Shown piece after piece: positions 34,316 to 47,660 of a DNA stretch of 64,000 nucleotides (position 1 is the first letter of the stretch; every line of letters starts with the position of its first letter). The notes below the pieces were generated by a model, which saw only the letters and a list, made by a program, of their open reading frames with translations, ran no database searches and was not told the DNA's origin. Position numbers and translations under genes: made by a program. This DNA comes from Limanda limanda (lineage: Eukaryota; Chordata; Actinopteri; Pleuronectiformes; Pleuronectidae). The stretch lies in contig NC_083651.1 in NCBI RefSeq assembly GCF_963576545.1, forward strand, positions 20,572,748 through 20,636,747. Reading direction: 5' to 3'.

Positions 34316-35007
34316 TGCTCTCCACTGGGTGTGAGTCTAGTTTCTTACTTTATTTACAATCAGTAAAATGTGATCCTTGTTTCTCTTAAACCTATTTTGA
34401 AACTTTTTATATTTCTGCATCGTTCTTCCAAATTATATAAATCATGTATTTGATTTAATTATTATAAATATGTAACATCGCTGTTACTGTTACTACTCAT
34501 TATTTAATCATTTATTTATAAAAAAAACAACCTATATTCTTATTTTTTTCTCGATTCATATCTTTTATAAATCATGTTTGACAACACATTTTACCCAGCA
34601 TCATAGTTATACCCACATGTAGCATCAGCAGTGGTTCAGATGTATTATCTTAAATGAAAAACAAATAGATTTAGTCACTGATATAACTTGGAATCATATT
34701 TTTTGAAATTTTAAGTTTTTTTAAACTGAACAGAAACAGTTTAATCTTTGCTTACTGTCCAAAGAGAGTCCCTGACGCCCCCTCCTCAGCTCTCGGTCTC
34801 AGGCTCCCTCTCTCTCCCTCCTCCATGTGCTGTCATCTAGATTCCCTCCCTTACATGTAAATTTAGGTCAGGCCACAGTCTCCTCTCAGGGCTTCGCAGG
34901 AAAATGTGGAAATGGATTGTTTCACACCAGTTAATCTTACTGGGAGCGAGGGAGGGAGAAGTGAAAACAACAGGGACTAATGCAGAGGACAAGGACAGGA
35001 GGAGTGT

Positions 35008-35307
35008 GGGGGGGGGGGGGGGGGCTGAGGAGTTGATGTGAGCATAAAAAGGAGAGAGGAAAATAAGTGGAGGAGGAAGCAAGAGGAGAAAGACGATGGA
35101 GGAAAATGGAAGAAGGAGAAGAGGAGTAGAAAAAAACAAGAGGTCAGATGGGCAGAGGAGAAAAGAAAGTAGGAGATGAGAGGAAAGGGGAGGAGAGGAA
35201 AGGCTGGCAGGGACAGAGGGATGCGCAGGAGACGACAGAAGGAAGGAGGAGGAGGAGAGAGGAAGAGAAACTAAAGGAGGAAGAGTTGTGAAAACAGAAG
35301 AGGAAAG
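35008..35307. repeat. G17 run followed by a long polypurine tract
   Basis: Seventeen G (35008-35024) lead into about 265 bp of GGA/GAA/AGG-rich purine sequence with few interruptions. The long minus-strand frame here (222 codons, poly-Ser/Leu/Pro) is a by-product of this composition. Confidence 0.85.
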
Positions 35308-35831
35308 TATGCCACTCACGTCTCGTCTCAGAGCGCTGCCAGCGTCACAACTCTCAGTGCTGGCAGCTCGCATCCTAACAGACAGGCCATATGGCTTCAT
35401 TATGAGACACACACACACACACAGCACGCAGGAGGACACACATGCCTCAACGAACTCATAACCACACACACACATTCGAGGATGCATGCACACATGCACA
35501 CACACTCAGGTGCAGAGGGAAGAGGACGAGTGCGAGGAATTGAGGGAAGGGAGAGAGGAGGAGGAGATGTAATGGCACGTTTGAGTTTTTCCACCTCAGG
35601 GGACTCCGAGGGAGAGCGGAGCTGGCCCAGTTACTACAGCTCACATGGACACACACACACACACACACATATGCACGTTACACACCCAGTCACGCACACC
35701 TATTCTGGGAAAACTGGGAGAATATAATCATCATCATCAGATACAGGCAGAGCAAATATTTGGAACCCAGACGTGCAAATCACACAGTCTTTATGTAGAT
35801 TTAGTAACTCCTCCAGTGGGCGCACGCATGC

Positions 35832-35856
35832 AAACACACACACACTCACACATACA

Positions 35857-35896
<40 letters not shown>
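35832..35896. repeat. (CA)n microsatellite
   Basis: CA units interrupted by CTCA and TACAGA, purest at 35859-35892. Shorter CA runs lie at 35406-35422 and 35649-35669. Confidence 0.93.
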
Positions 35897-36080
35897 TACT
35901 TGAAGTGGACACCAGGGAGGCCGAGCCTTACAGCTGTGGAGGCGTTTGGGACGGAGGCTCTGGATTCTTTGCAGCCACAGACATATAAAACACTTGACAC
36001 ACATTACAGTCATTAGTGTCAGGATCCAGTGGACGATCCTGGTCACGAGTCCCCAAGGACGGAGCCTGGCGCTCAGCGGG

Positions 36081-36096
36081 CCCCCCCCCCCCCCCC
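36081..36096. repeat. C16 homopolymer
   Basis: Sixteen consecutive C in GC-richer surroundings. Confidence 0.97.
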
Positions 36097-37621
36097 AGGG
36101 GCCTCTGGAGGTGTGCTGGGCGTGCTCTCTGTGGACCGTCTGTGTTGGAACAGGGACAATTGGCAGGTATAGTCAGTTAATGCTTGAGACGTATTATTGC
36201 TGAGCTGGCCTTTTATTTAAAACACATAACAGACCCTTGGGAAAAATATCCATGGACTTAAAAGCAAATAAAATAGGCTAAAACGCTGTAGGCCTATCGA
36301 TGCTTGTTGCCATGGAGACGATTCAACACGACCACCATGACCACAGCAGCATCATATATCAGTTAATGGCAAATTTATGTAACATTAACCCAATGCCGAC
36401 GTCATTGTGTTGGATATCGATTGAAAATGCTCGGCTACAGTTTATGCTGTTGTTGTTGTGGTGTCTAGTCAGGAAGCTGCTCACTTCCTCCTCAGCAGAC
36501 ACTCCACTGGTTTAATTATTGTCTCTTTCCTGTGTGATAATGAAGCTGGAGGCTGCTGTGAGAAGTTAGACTCAAGTGAAGTAAAACAATATCTGAAGTT
36601 CCAATTTAAGTCCTGTATTTCTCTCCCTCAGACTTCAACAAACCTTCCCTATGTTAATATTATCTACACAAATGCATTTGCTCCTCTGTCTGTTTCTCAT
36701 ATTTTTCCTCCCTACAGACACAAGACGTTAATGATCCGTGGTTCGGGATGTTTTTTTAATAACTCTTTGATTGCTACAAGATGATTTACCACTGCTGTCT
36801 GTTATTGCTCTTTTGTAATCAGCACATTATTGTGGAATTAGCAGGAGAACAAAGTGTTTTTAATAGATGTAACAGGGTCCTGCAGAGCAGCGAGCAGACA
36901 GTTTTTATCAGCTAATGTGGTAAGTATGGATTTTTCTGTGGTTTCCTATTACGGCATGCAGCAGCTTATTGAATTCAACTAAGCATGTAATCCAGGAATC
37001 GCTGACTCCTCTTCATTTCAAATCACTTTGTAATGCACATGACATTCGTAGATACAGAGTCGTTAATTATTCTAATATAGTGACTTGTTTGAATAGCTCG
37101 GGAACAGATTGTTCTGATGGTGCTGAGATGAATTTACTTTGTGATCCCGTGTGAGTTGGACTCGCCTGCGATGCATTAAGTTCATTAACATTTAAGTCAA
37201 AGGTTCCAGAGCAAGTGCACACTAACAAACACACAAACCCTGCCCGAGGTGGAAGTGCATATTCTAGGGCCTGTAGATATTTCTTTGTTGTGAGGAAAGC
37301 AGAATATAAATGCAATCTATACATGTGTGTAAATGTACGTGGTTAAATAGAGCTCCTGTTGTGTTGATGACCACTCAAAGCTCTGTACAGAACAGTTTTT
37401 CCATTTACACATACACACACACATTCATAGTCTATCTAAGTGAAACACATAGACGGGTTTTACCTCCTTAGCAACCGCCACATATATATATACCGTACTC
37501 CTGGACACAAAGGAAAATATTGATGCAACCCTTCCCAAGCACGTACACAAAAGTATAAATACAATAGGCTACATATATAAAAGTATAATATTTATGAATA
37601 CCTCGCTCGTATCCTTTAAGT

Positions 37622-37633
37622 CCCCCCCCCCCC
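37622..37633. repeat. C12 homopolymer
   Basis: Twelve consecutive C. Confidence 0.97.
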
Positions 37634-38025
37634 TCCGTGTCACTTAAATTACTGCTCATATATAGAAGAGCATGGTCACGGCTCGGGTTAGGGTGGAGGT
37701 TGGGGTTAGCCAAACACTTGAGCTAAAGTGTAAGCAGAAAGTGTTCCCTGCAATTGTTTAATTTCATTCCCTTGATCCACGCAGCAACAAAAGGTTAACC
37801 ATTAAAATTGTTTTCACCCAAAAACAGTAGACACTGAACATTTTGTCTAATTGCTCTCCTGGTTGACAATGGTGAACGCTTTACAGACCCCCTGCTCCCA
37901 TTGTTCGGGTTAATTCATCTGGGCCGAGTTATAGGAGCAGATGAATGGACGCTGATGAAAAGAGAATGGAGCCCTGCAGTCTCAATCACCAGCGGACGGG
38001 TGCACGCTCTCATGGTTCGGTTGGA

Positions 38026-38045
38026 GGGGGGGGGGGGGGGGGGGG
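38026..38045. repeat. G20 homopolymer
   Basis: Twenty consecutive G, the longest in the window. Confidence 0.97.
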
Positions 38046-39640
38046 CTGTTTGCCTGTTGCTGGGAGACTGGCCGGATCCAGTCTGGAGGGTCCCGCTGTT
38101 TTATTGGACAACACGCTTGACCCACCGTCGACCCCGAATTGGCCCCTGACCCGAGTAGTCACACCTAATCAATGCAGCCATGCACACGGGAACCTCGGCA
38201 AAGGGCCGGTGCTGCCTACCTGCTGGCAGAGAGGCAGGGCCACGGGCGGCACCGCGGATCAATATCATGCAAAGTGACATCTGCAACCATTTAAAAGCAC
38301 ATTTGGTGTAATTACTCTTTGATATGTTGTCATCAACCTGACATTCGGCATCTGAAAAATGTGTTTTATCTGGTTTCCTACTCAGGGAAAGGATTTGGGG
38401 ACGGAAAGCTGAACAAAGGAAACACGTATCTGGAGGGTATGTAGATATTCCATCACATAGTGTATTAATATAAATCCCTATTTATTCTTAACATGTACTT
38501 CTAAATGTTACTTACGTTGGAATGGTTCAGAGGAAATTAAATAATTTACATCAACAAATCTGTAAATCTAGAAGTCATAGCTTAAAGGTGGATCAGTCTT
38601 CCTGTGACTGTAAAGCAGAAATGGATCTTTTGGGGTTGACTTGACTGTTGAATGTTAAGATGGACATCACGGTGTCCTAACTGCTTCAGCTTGGTCCCCA
38701 ACTCTTTTGTGTCCCGTCATTTTGTGCAAGAAAAACAACAACAGGCTTTAAAGGCTTCTCCTTGAGAATGCGGTTGTTAATGCTTTTAAAAAGACCAAAT
38801 ATAATGCCCATGTCTGCTGGGCGCGGTGCAGCGAATATGAAACCTGCCCCCCGATCTGGCCTGTCACCAGTCTGTCAGCAGATACAAACCATGCTCTAAT
38901 CCCAGGGATTTCTCCGTCCTGCGGCCCGACGTGAAGAGAAATAGGACGACACGCCCAGTGATCTCTCAGATTGCTTCAGACTGGCCAGCTGTCTCAGACA
39001 GTTCACACCGGTGGGACAGACGGGATGCACACACAAGTACACGCACACAAACACACTTCTACACAAAACGGTGGAAAACAAACTTACTCCTATGCACAAA
39101 GTTTTAGGAGAGGAATTAATAAGTGTGAATATTAGTTGATTGTCAGTCATCACAGTTTAAATGAAAATCCCAGCACAACCTAAAGTGAATGTGATTTCTC
39201 GTGAATGCGACTGACTCAAAAGGCATATTTGAAATATTTCTGCTGGTTAAATACTGAATTAGTCATCAATCTAAATGGTTTACCATCTTCTCCTCTGGGG
39301 ATGTGTTTTGTTAAATCTGGTTTTTAAGGGATGATCAAATTTTTTAAAAGACTGGAGAAACGAGAGAGGTTTGGTGCCGACATCAGTCAGCTGGTGGTTG
39401 TGTTGTGGTCAGTCACTGTGACACTGGACACACTCCTGAAATATCAGTGCTTCCTGCAAGCTTCTACTTATCTTAATGATTAATGGGGGCTGTTGAGTAA
39501 TTATGGTTCCATATTTATCCAATCATGTTTTCATGCAAACTAGATATGGCATGTTTGTTAATTGATATTTAGAATAAAAAACACATAGGAAACGTAAATG
39601 AGGTTTTAATTCTTGCTTCATCTTGTGTTTTATTACCATA

Positions 39641-39985
39641 GCCAAGGAGGTTATGTTTTCACCCCTGTATTTGTGTGTTTGTGTGTTTGTGAGCAAGATT
39701 ACACAACAACAACTGAATGGATTTCCACAAAACTTATTGAAATGAGTGTGAAATGAGTGCGGGATGAGTCTGGAAAGAACCCGTTCAATTTTCGTGCAAA
39801 ACACAGATCAGGGGGCAGATTCAGGAATTTATTTCACTTTCTTTAATATTGAAAGATTAGACTCTCTTTTTTCCGAGGGAATAATTCATGGATCCTCATG
39901 AAAAAAATCTAGTGTGAGTGAAATTTGGTGCAGCTTGACTGTGATGGCCCTTCGTGGAGATATACGCTCTACTGAGTTCGTCTAG
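39641..39985 (+). mobile_element. Full-length-like copy of the GGTTATGTTTTCACC-type repeat
   Basis: It starts GCCAAGGAGGTTATGTTTTC and passes through GATTACACAACAACAACTGA, ATGGATTTCCACAAAACTTA, TTTCACTTTCTTTAATATTG and GGGAATAATTCATGGATCCT. It ends near GGAGATATACGCTCTACTGA. This is the most complete copy in the window. The family is abundant in percomorph fish, but I cannot name its class. Confidence 0.65.
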
Positions 39986-42900
39986 TTCAATTATTTATCC
40001 TTCACCATAATACGTAAAAGCATTTTCCTACGGTGCTTCACAGAACCATTCATGGGTTCCCTGTCACTAATTACCACAGCTTTCCTCGAGCAGCCGGACG
40101 GGACAACTTAGGTTTCCGGTTATCGTGGCTGGGAAAGCAGAGCGGAGCGCGGAAAAAGAGAAGAATAGCTGGCGAGAATCCTCTGGCAGAATCTGTTTGG
40201 ATAAACACTACATGCATCCATTGTGGAGACGCCAAGTGCTCCTCCATTTTAGACTCCATATGCAATTACAACAACAGATTTCTGAGGGCCTGGTCGACAA
40301 CCAGCTTGTTTGTGCCTCATCTGTAGCGTTTTGTAACAACTGAGGACAAGATGGAGGTCACTTCCCCTGCAACAAAGGATGCAGCACAGAAATTGGTCAT
40401 TAAAAAAACACAAAAAACATGAAATCTATTTCTCCGTAGTTATATAAATGTATGTGATGAACATGTGAGGTAAAGTTTGTCTTTGCTTTACAATCTGATA
40501 ATAGCAGTTTGGCGCTTGTGACTTCTCTCTAACATAAAAACTACTGTTTGTGTGGCCCGCTTATTCTTCCCTTTGTTTTCTGTGATTTGAAACTTTACTG
40601 TTGATATCTGCGGGTTGAGCACAGCTGAGATTGTGGATTGTTATTTTTCTCCCAGATTTAATTTATCAGCACAAATCATTCCGGCCTATTGGAATAATGA
40701 GGCGGTTTGTCTTGGCCGAGGCTGTGCAACCCACCCACCTTGCCAGCGAACCAATCTATTCACCTGACCACAGCACCTCAGCTTACATAAATCTGCTCAA
40801 GCTCTTTTTTTATTGCACGCACGTCCATGTATATTTGTATGCATGCATTTCCGGACACTTCCTCATGGATAGTGGGTTTATGACCCAGCCGGGCCGCCGC
40901 TGTATTGAGACGTTTCTTCTCCGAGACGGATTGGAGGTTTCCTGATCCGGGGCGTGCCGCGCACATCCATCACAGCGGCAGGGCCAGTTTCCCGGTGATT
41001 TAGGATTTACCGAAGCGGCCCCGCTGGCCACTGTACTCTGACCACAGCCATTCCATCAACCCGCCCACCTCCCGGCCTTAATATCACTGCACTGACAGCC
41101 AGGAGCTCAGCCCATTGCTCTGGTTCTCTCTCTATGGGTGTGTGTGTTTTATTCGAAGAACGGATTATTCTAAAAGTCTGAACTTAGTGGATGTGGGAAG
41201 CGATATCGGCCAAAATTATGTCTGTTCCAGTCTGATTTGGTGAATATGAAGCACTTTAAAAAATATATATATATATTCGTTGAAGATTTTCTATATTAAA
41301 GGTAGTTTCTGTATAAAAAAAAAATCCTTTCCCAACAAGTAAACATCATACAACTGTAACTGTAAGTTTGACCTTTAACTAAAGACAATGACATAAAAAC
41401 TACTTGAAACTTTAAATTCCTGCTAACTTTGAGAAACTTGAGTGCGGTAAGGAAACCATTTGATGTAACTCCTGTCAAAGTTGTTTCATTTGAAGTAGGA
41501 GTGCCCTCACACCCACATCCTCTCAAAAAGTCTTTAAGTTGAGTCTGTTTCAAGTAATATTGGTGGATTGAGAGAAGAGTACAGTCAGAATGTCCTCGGC
41601 TCCGGAGTCTTTTTTTTTTGGAGTGCCGGCTGTCCATTTACACAAAGCGGATTTTGCATCAGCCAGCTTAGAAGTGAGCATTGCTTTGAAGTGCTCTAAT
41701 CCTTCCTCTACCTTCAGACAACCTCTCCAGATCCTCGGCAGAGTCACAGTGGCAGCTCAGTGCAGAGGCAGGACCGGCCACACCAACCTCAAATACATAC
41801 GGCAGTGCATATGATCGAGAGTACGTACACATGTACCTGCTGTATAGTGGCTGAACATACATGTAATGAAATCTAACCTTGAAGACTTGAAGAGTTTCCC
41901 TGTGCACTGCATGAGTAAATTATTATTATGGAAAAATAAGGCAGTAAATAATCATTATAGTTCATCTGCAAAAAAAAAAAGATTCCTGTAGACATATCCA
42001 AGTGTCAATATTTTTTAAATAAAAAATATTATTCAAGAAATGTATTGAAAAAAATGAAATTTGAAATGTGCGTTTTTTCCGTCTCTAATGATTTAGTTTA
42101 TTCTATCAGCAACTCATGTAAACACCATAATCAAAATAATGTCTTAGTCGGAATAAGGTCAACAGTCAGAATACTGGTAACCATGTAAACGGAGTCAGTG
42201 TTGTGGTCATTTCAGGGAACTGTGTAGTGTGGCCCTGTGCTGTAATGGTTCTATAAAGAATTTTATGAGCTGTCGAAAACATTTAACGATGTATGAAATA
42301 TTTGACACAAGCCGTAATAACCTTTCCAACATGACTGTGGTTCATTTGTGTTGATTTTGCAATTGTTTTAAATTAGAATGTTATTACAGAATTCAGTTTA
42401 TTCTGACTACCTTTCTAGAACCACCAACCTCAGCAAAGAAACACAGAATTTCTGTTAGAGCACACTGACGTATGCATACGAGTGTACATTTGGAATTACC
42501 TCACAAACACACATGTGCGACTGGACACCGGAGCAGCCAGAAACCTCCTGCCCAAGGCCTCGAATTCAGCCTCAGTGAAAGTCCACTGAAGAGGCAGAGA
42601 TGTGAGAGTGGGTGGCATGACCCAGCTGCTGTGGGCTGCAGCTCTTCATTCACCACACAGAGATCAGCAATTTTCAATTTCCTCCTTGCCGCACGCTGAA
42701 GCCCACACACTACACCCAGACACCCTTCACCAACAAAGCCTCCGCTCCTTTGATTGAGGAAGATGACTAACAATTGGACCCAGCGATGGATTATCCAATC
42801 CGGACCGTTGTTGCTGGTGGGTGGTCTGCCTCTTTCTGTGCTCCATTCTCGTCGGCCCCGAGTTTTAACCAATCCCTTGCCAGATGGGGTCACCAAACTC

Positions 42901-43180
42901 TCACAAACAGCACCCCTATTGGCCGGGGTGGTTCATGGAGTGGCGGCTCTGAGAGGAGAACAATGAATCACATCAATTATGAAGGTTGCCAGGCCTGTGC
43001 TACGTGCGTGTGTTCTGGTTGATATATTTCAATCCAGCTGTTCAGTAATATTGTAGACTCATGAATAACCCACATTCCTCTTGTGTTGTCCTTGCCTGAC
43101 CACGTATGTGTGTGTGTGTGTACGCTGGTGCGTGCTCAGTGTCTGCCCGGTGCTGGAAGCAGACGGTGTGTGTTGGCTGC

Positions 43181-43223
43181 CTCTCTCTCTCCCTCCCTCC
43201 CTCTCTCCCTCCTTCCCTCCTCC
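43181..43223. repeat. CT/CCCT pyrimidine tract
   Basis: CTCTCTCT followed by CCCTCCCTCC and CCTTCCCTCC units. Confidence 0.88.
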
Positions 43224-44402
43224 GTGCGCCAGTTCTCCGTCTGAAAGGAATCTCAAGCTTCCAAGGCTCTTTTTGTGAACTGCTCATCAAAGCCTCCACT
43301 AACGATGCACTGACGATTTGGAAGTCAGTGTCTTTTTTATTTATTTTTTACTTTGGAAGCGATCTTCTGGTCGTGGCTCTGTGGCTCTCGCTCTTAATTT
43401 CTTTAAATTATATGTATGAGCTCAAATGCAATTGAGGCCAATGTTTTTCTGGACAACCCAACAGGAGGATTTAAATTGACCTGTTTGATTGATTTCCATC
43501 ACTGGCTTCCTCTCTCAAACTTTATTTTTTTTTTTCCACATTTAAAGCTATTTCTGTTGCTTTTAAAGTCGAATGATATCTTCAGGAATAAAAGAAAAAT
43601 CGGGCTCAGATTCATGGAATGCCTTAAAACATTGGACTCTGTTTGCAAATTTTGAAAGCCTGGACAGACTAAATCCTGAAACAGATCTAAAGTTGTGGCA
43701 ACTTGTTATTTGCAATGACAACACGCAAACTAGCATTTGGCAATAAAATAATTTTTCTTAAAGTGACACAGTCCAAGATTCGCTCTCGGCTGAACTCAGG
43801 CTACTAAAAGTGGGATGTGAAATTGCTGATTGAGAAGAAACTTGAAACCTCAGGAGCCAAAGAACCATGTCGTCTGACAAGATTTTCACACAAATATCAC
43901 AGGTAGCTTTTATTTGTAGTGACATTGATCTGCACATTCTCTGCACTCAGAGAAGAGCAATGGCATAGCAGCTAACAAGCGAACACAACAAGCAAGTAGC
44001 CCGTGTGGTTGTCAATGTCCAAGCTTAACGTCTAGCGAAATGTTTGGCTAACTTGGGTCTACCTGGCTTCTGATGATGAACTTGTGAGTCGACAACTTCA
44101 CTTGCACAATGACAAGCAGGCAGAAGAGCACGAGACATAGCCAACAAGCAAAAGTTATGACTAACTTGTCAGATGGGCATCTGTCTTTCATCCTTTGGCC
44201 ACTTTTAACTCTCTCTAATATGCTCTGATCTTTCTCGTTTCCTCCTCCTTCGGTTTCTTCTCTGGCTCTGCCATCATGTCAAGCTCCGGTTCAGGTTACT
44301 GGTGTGTGGCCGTAAAGTAAGTTGTCATGTTCCAGCAGGGTTCACAGATACATGGTGCAGTTCCAGGTGTCCAGGGAGCACTGTGGCACAGACAAGCTAT
44401 TC

Positions 44403-44445
44403 TCCCCATTAGATGGATGGATGGATGGATGGCTAGATAGATGGA
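44403..44445. repeat. (GATG)n / (GATA) microsatellite tail
   Basis: Five GATG units with degenerate GATA units form the 3' tail of the minus-strand LINE remnant. Confidence 0.8.
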
Positions 44446-44639
44446 TTACTGTATTGATCCCGGAGGGGAAATTAAATTGTCACTTCAGGAGCCAGGTATA
44501 TCAAAATGCAGTAAAAACACAGAGGTAGAAATACACAAAAAGTGAGAGAAAATACATAAGGTGCTGTGGAAGTGGAGCACACAAATGAGACAGAGAGATT
44601 AAATCAATAAGTTGCGAAGAAAGTTGTGATATTGTGCAA

Positions 44640-44830
44640 AGAATGGTGGTGACAGACTACTGATGAAATAATGATAATGTTAATAATAATAATTATGATA
44701 ATAGAGTACAAGCTGGATACTAAAAATAATCTGCAGTGATAGCATAGCAACGATAATAATTATAATACTACCAATAACAACAGCATAATAGTAGTAATAG
44801 CAGTAATAATACAGTAACAGTAATGTAGTG
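44640..44830. repeat. Degenerate ATA/TAA-rich tract
   Basis: Repeated AATAAT, TAGTAA and ATAACA trinucleotide runs lie inside the LINE-derived 3' region. Confidence 0.6.
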
Positions 44831-46921
44831 ATACACTATGTATTTATGACTAGCATCAAATACACACTACGTAATATACATACAGACAATCACACAGCCA
44901 TAACATATTGAAATTATATATTATCTATATTGTGTATCCTTCCAGAATAGTGTTTACTATCAGATCAAATATAATAAACTAGATACATTCAGGTATTCTG
45001 GAGTGTTTAGTGCAGAGGAAAAGAGGCTGAGAGAGCAGATGAGCACAATGTTGCTGAAGTTGCTCTTGAGTCTCTCCACTGTTTCGTGAAGCGGGTGAGC
45101 AGCAGTCTCCATGATTGCCCGGAGTTTTGCCAGAATTCTGTCTGTTGAATTGAGTCTGTTGATGTCCTTCATACGTTTGTGTCCCTTCAAAATGATTTTG
45201 AAGCCGATATTTTAAGGTATAAAAACTACCCGGTCTTGCTTTTACGCAGGAATATGTGCCATTAAAGTATTATCCTCGAATCAATGCCCACTCCCAGGTT
45301 TTCCTTTTTCTCCTTCCTCTGGATGACAAATCCAACAATCCTCTCCAACAGCCATTATGGTCGTGTTTTCTCTCCCTCTGTGGACTCTGATGATTGGCCA
45401 GACAGCCTGTGGAAATCTGGCACATATTCTTCTTCTTGTTGGTGGTGGTGGTGCGTGGTTCTGGGGCAGACACAGCGTAGCAAGACACTTTCTGCCCTGG
45501 CGAAAGGCTGACAACTTCTTAGTCATTCCCCTAATTGGATGTGATGACATTGTTACTGGGGGGGTAATGATCCCTTTTGCTGGCAGGGGCACATCGGGGT
45601 GATTGCTCTGCCACAAATGACCTCTCATTGAATTAATTTTCTTTCAATAGGAGTTGGCAGAGCCTGCGTGCAGCATCACGTAGCATCCATGCTTAATTTG
45701 GACACAACTGTGACAGTGGGTGGGATAATTTGCTGCTTGCAAACAAAGACTACAACACAAAATGAGCCTGATGCTTACCTTAAATGACTTCAGCTCTGGT
45801 GCGACAACATCCCTGGGTACTCATTAATTGGGCGTCTGAGTCGAGGCAGGCCGCTGTGTTGGCAAATGCACAATCTTTTCGTCCTGTCGGGTACAGAACA
45901 GCACAAGCTGGACAAAATGACTCCTCCGCTTGTTGGTGCCATGATAGCCACTGTCCAAAATGTGGAAGTTTCCTAAATGACTTTAAACATGAGCAGCAAA
46001 CGCTACAAATATCAGAAAGTATGACGGAGTATTTGGGTCATTTTAGAAGTTGAATATCAGAAGATTAATGCGTTGCCTGAGTAAACATAAAGAACGTGAA
46101 GCATCTTGTTAAGTTATACTTTAGTTCAGCACCACATCACATCATAAGTATCAGAACTTGAAAAAGATTACATAAGCGATTGTTTCAATTCCGAAGAAAG
46201 AAGCACTCCAATTTGGAGGAAATTGCCTCTTTTGTGTAGGAGGAAATGTTTTTGTTGTGGTTGACTGTTTATACGTCTGTGTGGTCTGTGATGGTTTCAT
46301 ATACTCTGAAGAACCAACATCATTGGATCCAGAAGGAGTTGGACTTTGGTGAGCACGGGTTCTCCTTGCTTCTAATTTCCTTACTTTTACTCAATTATTG
46401 TGACTATTCTAAATAAATCACAACTTTTTTCCTCCATGGCCCTGATGTGTAGTCACGATTATATTTTATTTCACGTTTGTTTTTCTCTTCTCAGTAATTT
46501 TGGTGGCCTGACATTTACAACCTTTGTAACTGTCTGATATTCATTTGTCGGGGACTTCTGCAACAACTCTGGTCAATAATGTATCAAAAGTAATAACCAA
46601 TAACTTTTAACATTATACCCTAGTTGTTATAGATAGATATGCACACATGTGTTTTTCAAATTTAATTTTATTTATAAAATATGATTTATAGTTTAAGAAG
46701 TTAAATGCATTGTATATACAGTAGTCTAATATGTGTAGCTAAGACTCTCTGGGCTCCTGTTAAACAAGAAAATTGCCCCAGTAGAAACTGGGCCATGATT
46801 CTTGATGGCGTAATGACTTTGGACAGGAAAAGTATTTCCAGTAAAGGGAGTTCACGCAGGATCACATGGAAAATCAAAACATTTTTGTCTCCCTGGTATA
46901 AAGCCCATGTGATAAAATCTT

Positions 46922-46969
46922 TATTGGAGCAATAGGGTCTTTGCTCCAATAGAGGCAAAGACCCTATTG
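46922..46969. repeat. Overlapping, mutually exclusive inverted repeats
   Basis: CAATAGGGTCTTTGC (46930-46944) pairs perfectly with GCAAAGACCCTATTG (46955-46969). TATTGGAGC (46922-46930) pairs perfectly with GCTCCAATA (46943-46951). The second hairpin would occlude part of the first. Confidence 0.85.
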
Positions 46970-47269
46970 CCTGTTACTTTAAAGACCCTCTCGCACCTCG
47001 ATCCCTCCCTTTAGGTTGCAAATCTCTCTATGGAGAAGATGACAGAAAGTAAGGGGAGAGAGCTTTTTTGGATCCACTCTTTAAAAAACACTGCAACCAC
47101 CACGAGTCTCAGTGAGGATCTTGTGTTTTCCTAATAATAAACTACACTAAAAGAGAGATATAGAAGTGTTGTTAACATATAAATGAAAATTTGAATATCC
47201 CACAATTTCTTTTCCCTTTCAAATTTGATGCAAACATTCAGTTGGTTTCAATGGTGACTGTTTCAAAGA

Positions 47270-47660
47270 TCAGAGTTTAAGGATGCTTTGACCTGACGAG
47301 GCACATTTTTGCCTTAATTGTGAACACGACATCTCAAGAACACATTGAGGGGATTTCTTTAAATTTGGGAGCAGTGTTCAGTTGGACTTATGGAAGAACT
47401 GATTAGAATTTGCAAGGTTGGTGTGAACTAACCTGCCTCAAACCTGTTTATCTGAAGAACCCCCTCAGGAAAATCCTTTCAAATTCGGCACAAATGTTCA
47501 CTTAGACTCAAGGAGTGACTTATTAAATGTGGGTGGTCAGAGGTCAAGGTCACGCTGGTCTCACAAATCTATCATGTTTTTGGTAACAAGTTTGCTGTCA
47601 GGGAAATTTAGTAGTCTCTTTAAGTTGTCAAAGGTTATGGTGACCTCATGGTCTGGAAAA
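47270..47660 (+). mobile_element. Dispersed repeat with internal ~110-bp units (GGTCAAGGTCAC type)
   Basis: Two or three related internal units share ATCTCAAGAACACATTGAGG or TCTGAAGAACCCCCTCAGGA, then a TTCA(A)ATT(T/C)GG(G/C)ACAA-like stretch, GTTCA(G/C)TTGGACT, and ACTGATTAGAATTTG or ACTTATTAAATGTG. It closes with GGTCAGAGGTCAAGGTCACG. This matches a widespread fish repeat containing AGGTCAAAGGTCACTGTGAC-like motifs. It is non-coding. Confidence 0.55.

Larger units (their letters stand above)
34316..44399. other. Non-coding stretch, no gene found
   Basis: Besides the listed repeats there is no supported exon. GC-richer patches at about 36020-36160, 37870-38280 and 40060-40330 are free of obvious repeats. 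The frames there are short and overlap on both strands. Confidence 0.55.
44400..45200 (-). mobile_element. 5'-truncated LINE (L2/CR1-like) with microsatellite tail
   Basis: On the minus strand a frame at 45190-44960 contains HPLHETVERLKSNFSN. It resembles the C-terminal part of LINE ORF2 proteins found in fish, where an HPLH...F-type motif precedes the stop. A decayed A/T-rich 3' region follows, with a degenerate ATA/TAA tract. It ends in AATTTCCCCTCCGGGATCAA and a (CATC)n tail at 44403-44445, the tail type of LINEs that end in a GGGATCAATA-like motif. Orientation and order (protein, 3' UTR, tail) agree. The assignment to L2/CR1 rests on memory of the family tail and is tentative. The copy is dead. 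Confidence 0.55.

Noticed and set aside
34837..35505. 222-codon minus-strand open frame
   Set aside because: It is the translation of the polypurine tract and CA repeats, low-complexity Ser/Leu/Pro and Cys/Val with no domain.
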